Below are positions 14,500 through 19,919 of a stretch of 19,919 bases of DNA, one piece after another (the stretch's first letter is position 1; each line of letters opens with the position of its first letter). The stretch is from JAYQUR01 sp038133505 (GTDB lineage Bacteria > Pseudomonadota > Alphaproteobacteria > MPNO01 > UBA830). Both the position numbers and the translations under genes were made by a program. The stretch is from the NCBI GenBank assembly GCA_038133505.1, contig JAYPTI010000044.1, positions 1-19,919 of the forward strand. The letters run 5' to 3'. The notes beneath the pieces are model-generated. The model saw only the letters and a program-made list of their open reading frames with translations, ran no database searches and was not told where the DNA came from.

Positions 14500-14546
14500 G
14501 ATCGCTATTCAAACAACCAACGCCAAATAACGAAGCGGAGAGCCGC

Positions 14547-15551
14547 GTGAAGCTCGACATTTTCAACCACGTCTTTCCGGTTCCGTTCTTCGAGAAGATG
14601 CAGGAAGTCCTGACGGATACCGGGCCGATCAAGCGCTGGCTCAGCATCCCTGTCCTGTACGACATGGACGCGCGCATGAAGATGATGGACGAGTTCGGCG
14701 AGGATTACTGCCAGGTCATCAGCCTGTCCGCGCCGACCATCGAATATCTCGGCACGCCGGACCAGACACCGGCGCTCGCGCGGCTGGCGAACGACGGCAT
14801 GGCCGATATCTGCAGGGCGCACCCGGACAAGTTTCCGACCTTCGTCGCCTCGCTGCCGATGAACAATCCGGAAGAATCGGTGAAGGAGATCGAGCGCGCG
14901 ACCGGCGAGCTCGGCGCCAAGGCGGTACAGATCTTCACCAACGTCAATGGCGAGCCGCTCGATCTGCCGAAGTACTATCCGGTGTTCGAAACCGCGGCGA
15001 AGCTCGACGTGCCGATCTTCCTGCATCCGGCGCGCGGCCCGAACTTCGCCGACTACGTCACCGAGGACATGTCGAAGTTCGAGATCTGGTGGACCTTCGG
15101 CTGGACGTACGAATCGAGCGCGGCGATGGCGCGTCTCGTCTTCTCGCGGCTGTTCGACAACCTGCCGGACATCAAGATCCTGACCCATCATCTCGGCGCG
15201 ATGATCCCCTACGTCGAGGGGCGCGTCGGCTACGGCCAGGACCAGCTCGGCTCGCGGACGCCGGGCGACGAGCTGACCAAGCTGCGCGAAAGCCTCAAGA
15301 AGCGGCCCATCGACTACTTCAAGATGTTCTATGCCGACACGGCGACGTTCGGCTCGCTCGGCGCGATGCGCTGCGGTCTCGACTTCTTCGACAAGGACCA
15401 CTGCATGTTCGCATCGGACTGCCCGTTCGACCCGGAAGGCGGACCGCTCTACATCCGCGAGACGATCCGCTGCCTCGACTCGGTCGAACTCGACGACAAG
15501 ACGCGGACGGAGATCTACGCGACCAACGCGCAGAAATTCTTGAAGCTCTGA
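14547..15551 (+). CDS. Amidohydrolase-superfamily protein, ACMSD-like decarboxylase/hydrolase
   Basis: The product has 334 residues and belongs to the amidohydrolase-2 group. That group includes 2-amino-3-carboxymuconate 6-semialdehyde decarboxylase, gamma-resorcylate decarboxylase and 5-carboxyvanillate decarboxylase, as well as hydrolases. Predicted metal and catalytic residues are His8 in LDIFNHVFP, His160 in IFLHPARG, His214/His215 in ILTHHLGAM and Asp291 in FASDCPFDP. The usual H-x-H pair at the N-terminus is changed to D-I-F-N-H, as seen in a subset of the group. The start is GTG at 14547, with GCGGAG about 6 bases upstream. Lying between two UbiD-family genes, it is more likely to act on the same carboxylic acid pathway, either as a second metal-dependent decarboxylase or as a ring-cleavage product hydrolase. 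Confidence 0.9.
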   Translation: MKLDIFNHVFPVPFFEKMQEVLTDTGPIKRWLSIPVLYDMDARMKMMDEFGEDYCQVISLSAPTIEYLGTPDQTPALARLANDGMADICRAHPDKFPTFVASLPMNNPEESVKEIERATGELGAKAVQIFTNVNGEPLDLPKYYPVFETAAKLDVPIFLHPARGPNFADYVTEDMSKFEIWWTFGWTYESSAAMARLVFSRLFDNLPDIKILTHHLGAMIPYVEGRVGYGQDQLGSRTPGDELTKLRESLKKRPIDYFKMFYADTATFGSLGAMRCGLDFFDKDHCMFASDCPFDPEGGPLYIRETIRCLDSVELDDKTRTEIYATNAQKFLKL

Positions 15552-15601
15552 TCCGCGCGAACGGATCGTATATACTGCGCGGGCCGGTTCATGACCGGCC
15601 C
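15550..15601 (+). other. Two adjacent hairpins between amidohydrolase and second UbiD gene
   Basis: GATCCG/CGGATC (15550-15555 and 15562-15567) overlaps the amidohydrolase stop codon. GGGCCGGT/ACCGGCCC (15581-15588 and 15594-15601), with a 5-base loop, follows. A TATACT (15571-15576) lies between them, 50 bases before the next start. No T run follows either hairpin, so they may attenuate or stabilise the transcript rather than end it. Confidence 0.45.
15571..15576 (+). promoter_or_regulatory. Possible -10 box (TATACT) upstream of second UbiD gene
   Basis: TATACT has the same sequence as the box upstream of NAD kinase and sits between two hairpins, 50 bases before the ATG at 15627. There is no clear -35 element. 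Confidence 0.25.
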
Positions 15602-15626
15602 GTTCGCGTAGGGAGGGAGACGAACG

Positions 15627-17105
15627 ATGGCAACGATCGAAAAGACGCTCAGCAACGCCGGACAGCAGTTTTCGTATGAGGACCTGCGCGACTGGATCGA
15701 GCAGGCCGAACGCCTCGGCGAACTGAAACGCGTCGACGGCGCATCGTGGGAAAAGGACATCGGCCTCGCCGCCGAGGTCGTCATCCGCGAGGAAACCGGC
15801 CCCGCCGTGCTGTTCGACAAGGTCCCCGGATGCCCCGAGGGGTTCCGCGTGCTAATCAACGTCTTCGGCGGCAAGCGCCGCAACATGACCCTCGGCTTTC
15901 CCGACCACCTGACCAAGCAGGAGCTTTCCGACGCCTGCTTCGATTCCTTCATTCAGGACCGCAAGACCGTCCCGCACCGTATCGTCGAGGACGGCCCGAT
16001 CTTCGAGAACGTGCTGACCGGCGACGACATCGACCTGATGAAATTTCCGACGCCCATGTGGCACCCGAAGGACGGCGGCCGCTATATCGGCACCGGCACC
16101 TATACGGTGACCCGCGATCCTGAAGAGGGCTGGCTCAACTGCGGCGCCTACCGCGCAATGGTCCACGATTCCAAGTCGGTCGGCTGCTTCATGGTGACCG
16201 GCAAGCACGGCTACATCCACCGCAACAAGTACTGGGAGCGGGGCGAGCCCTGCCCGGTCGCGATGGTGATCGGCGGCGAGCCCATCGCCTTCTTCCAGGG
16301 CGGCGCGGAAGCCCCATACGGCACTTTCGAGCTCGACATCGTCGGCGGGATCCGCGGCAAGGCGGTCGATTGCGTCGAGGGCAAGGTTACCGGCCTCCCC
16401 TTCCCCGCCAACGCGGAGATCGTCTTCGAGGGCTATCTCCACGAGGGCAAGGTGAAGAACGAGGGCCCGTTCGGCGAATGGACAGGCTATTACGCGAGCG
16501 GCGAGCATCCCGAGCCGATCCTCGAGGTCGAGGCCGTCTATCACCGCAACGACCCGATCATCCTCGGCGTGCCGCCGATGGGCCAGGGCTCGGACGAGAT
16601 GGCGCGCTACCGCGCCGTCCTCCGCTCGGCGATGCTCAAGCAGAACCTGGCAGATGCCGGCGTGCCCGATGTCACCGGCGTCTGGTGCCACGAAATCGGC
16701 GCATCGCGCCTCCTGCACGGCGTGTCGATCAAGCAGCGCTATCCCGGCCATTCCAAGCAAACCGGCCATATCGCCGCACAATGCCGGGCGGCCAACTACG
16801 CCAACCGCTTCATCATCGTGGTCGACGACGACATCGACGTCACCAACCTCGAAGAGCTGATCTGGGCGATGTGCACGCGCTGCGATCCGGCGACGACCAT
16901 CGACATCGTCAAGGGCGCCTGGACGTCGCCCGCCGACCCGCGGCTCACGCCGGAGCAGAAGGCAAACGGCGATATCACCAACAGCCGCGCCATCATCGAC
17001 GCCTGCAAGCCGTTCCACTGGAAGGATCAGTATCCGCCGGTGAACGCGCCGGGGCCGGAAATCCTGAAGGAAGCCCGCGACAAGTTCGGCTGGCTGATGG
17101 ATTGA
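15627..17105 (+). CDS. UbiD-family decarboxylase (second of two)
   Basis: The product has 492 residues. This is a prenyl-FMN-dependent decarboxylase, clearly different from the first UbiD-family gene in the window: it has an N-terminal extension (YEDLRDWIEQAERLGELKRV) typical of full-length UbiD proteins and a different C-terminus. Residues with the spacing of the Fdc1 active site are Asn171, Arg176 (NCGAYR), His194 (TGKHGYIHRNKYW), Glu235 (TFELDIVGG) and Glu279/Glu284 (NEGPFGEWTGYY). All key positions are present, so activity is predicted. GGGAGGGAGACG lies shortly before the ATG, a good ribosome binding site. The neighbours are an ACMSD-like amidohydrolase upstream and two MFS transporters downstream. 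The enzyme could act on the same substrate at another carboxyl group, or form part of a two-UbiD complex. Confidence 0.94.
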   Translation: MATIEKTLSNAGQQFSYEDLRDWIEQAERLGELKRVDGASWEKDIGLAAEVVIREETGPAVLFDKVPGCPEGFRVLINVFGGKRRNMTLGFPDHLTKQELSDACFDSFIQDRKTVPHRIVEDGPIFENVLTGDDIDLMKFPTPMWHPKDGGRYIGTGTYTVTRDPEEGWLNCGAYRAMVHDSKSVGCFMVTGKHGYIHRNKYWERGEPCPVAMVIGGEPIAFFQGGAEAPYGTFELDIVGGIRGKAVDCVEGKVTGLPFPANAEIVFEGYLHEGKVKNEGPFGEWTGYYASGEHPEPILEVEAVYHRNDPIILGVPPMGQGSDEMARYRAVLRSAMLKQNLADAGVPDVTGVWCHEIGASRLLHGVSIKQRYPGHSKQTGHIAAQCRAANYANRFIIVVDDDIDVTNLEELIWAMCTRCDPATTIDIVKGAWTSPADPRLTPEQKANGDITNSRAIIDACKPFHWKDQYPPVNAPGPEILKEARDKFGWLMD

Positions 17106-17215
17106 TCCGCTCCTTTGCCGGATGGCACCCGCCCGCAGGCCCCATGGCTTCCCGATGGTGGCTTTCGGTCCGATCCGCTAATTTGGGCGCCAAAGGTAGG
17201 GACGGAAATTAATCG

Positions 17216-18427
17216 ATGAAATTCTCCTGGCGGACGCCGGGTGTCGTACTGGTGTGCGGCACGACCATACTGTTCATCAGTTTCGGCGCACGGAACATCT
17301 TCGGGCTGCTGCTCGATCCGATGACGACGTCGCTCGGCTGGACGCCGGCAGACTTTTCCTTCGCGATCGCGCTGCAGGCGTTCCTGTGGGGCATGACCAC
17401 GCCGATCACGGCATCGCTGGCAGACCGCTACGGGACGGCGAAGATGGTCTTCGCCGGCGGCATTCTTTACGCCGTGGGCCTTGCGCTCATGTCGCGCGTC
17501 TCCACGCCGATGGAAATGAACCTCACCTCCGGCCTGATGCTCGGTCTGGGGTTGAGCGCCACGGGCTTCCCCATCATCCTCGCGGCCGTCACCAAGCATG
17601 TCGATGCGCGGCGCCGCAGCCTTTTCCTTGGAATCGGCAGCGCCGCGGGCTCGTCCGGCCAGCTCGCGCTGGTCCCGCTCGGCCAGCATCTGATCGAGGG
17701 ATACAGTTGGGTCACGATGGTGATGATCTTCGCCTGCATCGCCGCCCTGATGGTGCCGATGGCGGCGGCCTTCGCGGAACCGAAGCGTGAAGCCCCCGCG
17801 CCCGGCGTCAGTCATCAGCGGCTCGGCGAGGCGCTCCGGGAGGCGATGAGCCATCGCGGCTTCATCCTGCTGACGGCGGGATACTTCGTCTGCGGCTTCC
17901 AGATCCTGTTTCTTGCGACGCACCTTCCCAAGTTCCTCCTCCAGGCGGGCCAGGGCCCCTGGGTGGGCGCTACCGCGCTGTCGCTGATCGGACTGTTCAA
18001 TATCATCGGCACGCTGGCATGGGGGGCGCTCGGCGGGCGCTGGCGGATGAAATATCTGTTGAGCGCGATATACGTCCTTCGGTCGCTGGCGCTGATCGCC
18101 TTCGTGCTGGTGCCGATTACGCCGCTCAGCACCCACGTCTTCGCCTGCGTCATGGGACTTCTATGGCTCGCGACGGTGCCGCTGACCTCGGGCCTCGTCG
18201 CCCAGATCTTCGGGCTGCGCTACATGGCGACGCTGACGGGATTGGTCTTCTTCTCGCACCAGCTCGGCAGCTTCTTCGGCATCTGGCTGGGCGGCAAGCT
18301 GTTCGTCGATACCGGCAGCTACGATACGATCTGGTGGATGTGCGTCGCGCTTGGCCTCGTCGCCGCGCTGCTGCACTATCCGATCAACGACCGACCCGTC
18401 GAACGGGCGGCGGCACAGGGAGCGTAG
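17216..18427 (+). CDS. MFS transporter (first of a tandem pair)
   Basis: The product has 403 residues with about 12 hydrophobic segments. The motif A region ITASLADRYGTAKM between helices 2 and 3 is typical of the major facilitator superfamily, and the GSAAGSSGQLALVPLGQ segment is a feature shared with the next gene. A charged central loop (PKREAPAPGVSHQRLGEAL) divides the two halves. The overall style resembles monocarboxylate or oxalate/formate-type carriers, so uptake of an organic acid handled by the neighbouring decarboxylases is plausible but inferred. GGGACGG lies about 12 bases before the ATG. It follows the second UbiD gene after 110 bases and is followed by its paralogue after 6 bases. 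Confidence 0.92.
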   Translation: MKFSWRTPGVVLVCGTTILFISFGARNIFGLLLDPMTTSLGWTPADFSFAIALQAFLWGMTTPITASLADRYGTAKMVFAGGILYAVGLALMSRVSTPMEMNLTSGLMLGLGLSATGFPIILAAVTKHVDARRRSLFLGIGSAAGSSGQLALVPLGQHLIEGYSWVTMVMIFACIAALMVPMAAAFAEPKREAPAPGVSHQRLGEALREAMSHRGFILLTAGYFVCGFQILFLATHLPKFLLQAGQGPWVGATALSLIGLFNIIGTLAWGALGGRWRMKYLLSAIYVLRSLALIAFVLVPITPLSTHVFACVMGLLWLATVPLTSGLVAQIFGLRYMATLTGLVFFSHQLGSFFGIWLGGKLFVDTGSYDTIWWMCVALGLVAALLHYPINDRPVERAAAQGA

Positions 18428-18433
18428 TCAGAA

Positions 18434-19669
18434 ATGTCGGAAATGATGCGGTCGAACTGGCGCACGCCCTTCCTGATCCTGCTGGCGGGCACGGCCATCG
18501 TCTTCCTGTCGCTCGGTGCGCGGATGACGTTCGGACTGTGGCTGGAGCCGGCGACGCTCGACCTGTTCGGGCCGGGCCAGTTCAAGATCCTGTCGTTTTC
18601 GCTCGCGCTGCAATCGCTGTTCTGGGGCATCGGCACGCCGATCGCGGGCAATATCGCGGACCGCTACGGCACCGGGCGCGTGATCGCTGCCGCCGGCATT
18701 CTCTATACTGCGGGACTCGTCATGATGACGGTCTCGACGACGCCGCTGATGGCGCATTTCTCGATCGGCGTGCTCACCGGATTCGCGATGTCCGGCGCGA
18801 TGTTCCCGATCATCCTGTCGGCGATCAGCCGCGCGGTATCGGCCGAAAAGCGGAACCTCTATCTCGGCATCGCCAGCGCCGGCGGCTCGTCGGGCCAGGT
18901 CCTCATGATCCCGCTCGGCCAGTACGTGATCGATGGGTACGGCTGGGTCATGTCGCTGTATGCGATGGCGATCCTGACGGCGCTGATCGTGCCGCTCGCA
19001 ATCGTGATGATGCGCCCGAAGGAAGACGGCGCCCATTCGGGTCCCGCCATCCCGGTCCAGCGCACCGGCGAAGCGATCCGCGAAGCGTTCGGCCATCGCG
19101 GCTATATCCTGTTGGTCAGCGGCTATTTCGTGTGCGGCCTGCAGACGATGTTCATCGGCACCCATTTCCCAGCGATGCTCTCCAGCCTGAAGGTCGATAC
19201 CACCGTCGCCGCCATGTCGTTGTCGCTGATCGGCGCGTTCAACATCCTCGGCACCTTCCTGTGGGGCGCGAGCGGCGGCAAGTACCGTCAGAAATATCTG
19301 CTCTGCTGGCTCTACAGCCTGCGCTCGGTGGTCATGGTTGCCTTCATCCTGCTGCCGATCACCTCGACGAGCGTGATCGCTTTCTCCTGCGTAATGGGTC
19401 TGTTGTGGCTCGGCACGGTGCCGCTGACGGGCTCGATCGTCGCTCAGGTCTTCGGCTTGCGCCACATGGGCATGCTGTTCGGCTTCGCCTTCGTCGCGCA
19501 CCAGCTCGGCAGCTTCATCGGCATCTATGCCGCCGGCTACTTCTTCGACATCTTCGGGACATACAACGTCGTGTGGTGGGCCGCCATCGTGATGGGCTTC
19601 GTCGCGTCGCTGATGAACTTCCCGATCGACGACAAACCGGTCGAGCGCGCCCTACCGCAACAGGCGTAA
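18434..19669 (+). CDS. MFS transporter (second of a tandem pair, paralogue of the first)
   Basis: The product has 411 residues and about 12 hydrophobic segments, and is clearly homologous to the preceding gene along its whole length. Shared blocks are NWRTPFL/SWRTPGV at the N-terminus, ADRYGT in motif A, IASAGGSSGQVLMIPLGQ, GYFVCGLQ and the C-terminal VMGLLWLGTVPLTG to DDKPVERA. By eye about 50 of the last 88 aligned residues are identical. The start at 18434 has AGGGAG about 11 bases upstream, inside the end of the previous gene; nearby ATGs at codons 4 and 5 are alternatives. The 6-base spacing means the pair is co-transcribed. The two carriers may take different but related substrates, import and export, or act as a pair. 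Confidence 0.92.
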   Translation: MSEMMRSNWRTPFLILLAGTAIVFLSLGARMTFGLWLEPATLDLFGPGQFKILSFSLALQSLFWGIGTPIAGNIADRYGTGRVIAAAGILYTAGLVMMTVSTTPLMAHFSIGVLTGFAMSGAMFPIILSAISRAVSAEKRNLYLGIASAGGSSGQVLMIPLGQYVIDGYGWVMSLYAMAILTALIVPLAIVMMRPKEDGAHSGPAIPVQRTGEAIREAFGHRGYILLVSGYFVCGLQTMFIGTHFPAMLSSLKVDTTVAAMSLSLIGAFNILGTFLWGASGGKYRQKYLLCWLYSLRSVVMVAFILLPITSTSVIAFSCVMGLLWLGTVPLTGSIVAQVFGLRHMGMLFGFAFVAHQLGSFIGIYAAGYFFDIFGTYNVVWWAAIVMGFVASLMNFPIDDKPVERALPQQA

Positions 19670-19676
19670 TGACGGA

Positions 19677-19919
19677 TTAGGCGGGTTTCTCGCCGATCAC
19701 CGCCACCCGTTCCATCGTCCGGCGTTCCGGATAGTAGTCGTTCGCGGCGTAATGCTGCGTCGAGCGATTGTCCCAGAACGCGATGGTGCCGGGTTTCCAG
19801 CGCAGGCGGAACTGGTATTCGGGGACCTTGGCCTGTTCGTAGAGAAGGTCCAGCAGGGCCCGGCTCTCATCGTCTCTCAAGCCCTTGATATACAAAGTGA
19901 ACTGCGGGTTCACGTAGAT
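19677..19919 (-). CDS. TauD/TfdA-family Fe(II)/2-oxoglutarate dioxygenase, C-terminal end
   Basis: The minus-strand frame is open from the window edge to TAA at 19677-19679 and gives the last 80 residues; the N-terminal two thirds lie outside. The segment RWKPGTIAFWDNRSTQHYA carries the distal iron-binding His, and the following YYPERRTMERVAVIGEKP carries the 2-oxoglutarate-binding Arg, both in the arrangement typical of taurine dioxygenase and 2,4-D dioxygenase relatives. The iron-binding H-x-D motif would be in the missing part. The likely role is oxidative attack on a sulfonate, phenoxyacid or similar compound. It is tail-to-tail with the second MFS gene (7 bases between stops), so it is not in that operon but may belong to the same pathway. 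Confidence 0.9.
   Translation of the reverse strand: MYVNPQFTLYIKGLRDDESRALLDLLYEQAKVPEYQFRLRWKPGTIAFWDNRSTQHYAANDYYPERRTMERVAVIGEKPA

Noticed and set aside
18019..19680. A 553-residue plus-strand frame across the two MFS genes
   Set aside because: Shadow frame with Arg/Asp-rich composition; both MFS genes have clear TM patterns and motifs in their own frames.
1..19919. Search for CRISPR arrays, tRNA genes, insertion sequences, integrases and long direct repeats
   Set aside because: None seen by eye; the only long similarity within the window is between the two tandem MFS genes.

Overview
The window is a high-GC, gene-dense bacterial segment. Its codon use, short intergenic spaces and gene families (UbiD-type decarboxylases, phytanoyl-CoA-dioxygenase-like oxygenase, beta-alanine:pyruvate-type aminotransferase, crotonase, OmpA-like lipoprotein) suggest a free-living alphaproteobacterium, perhaps Rhodospirillales-like. 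That placement is inference from style and gene content; no rRNA or other marker gene is present. A 10-base run of N at 3827-3836 shows this is a draft assembly.

Region 1 (1-4673): the acidic C-terminal tail of an upstream gene; a membrane-anchored SEL1-repeat protein whose frame continues past an in-frame TAG into an ankyrin-repeat domain; an NAD kinase; a D-2-hydroxyacid dehydrogenase split by the N gap; and, on the minus strand, a secreted cupredoxin-like protein interrupted by two in-frame stops. The three premature stops and the gap all lie in the first 4.7 kb. Every other gene judged complete in the window is open, so local sequence error is a serious alternative to true gene decay.

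Region 2 (4788-9453): a 55-residue basic single-TM protein on the minus strand with its own intrinsic terminator, an AT-rich divergent intergenic region, then a plus-strand run of crotonase, EamA-type permease and FAD-dependent aromatic monooxygenase. A minus-strand MFS exporter converges on the monooxygenase with only 3 bases between stop codons.

Region 3 (9570-11913): a class III aminotransferase, divergent from the MFS gene, and an OmpA-domain lipoprotein with a strong ribosome binding site and a clear rho-independent terminator.

Region 4 (12012-19669) is the most distinctive part. A same-strand series encodes a PhyH-family Fe(II)/2-oxoglutarate oxygenase, a UbiD-family decarboxylase, a 58-residue zinc-ribbon protein whose start overlaps the UbiD stop, an ACMSD-like amidohydrolase, a second divergent UbiD-family decarboxylase, and two adjacent paralogous MFS transporters. 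A TauD/TfdA-family dioxygenase converges from the minus strand and runs off the window end. The content reads as an uncharacterised catabolic unit for uptake, oxygenation and decarboxylation of an aromatic or unsaturated carboxylic acid. The substrate cannot be read from the sequence, and the prenyl-FMN synthase (UbiX) that the UbiD enzymes need is not in the window.

No tRNA, rRNA, CRISPR array, insertion sequence or integrase was seen. There is no stretch over 300 bases without a gene.
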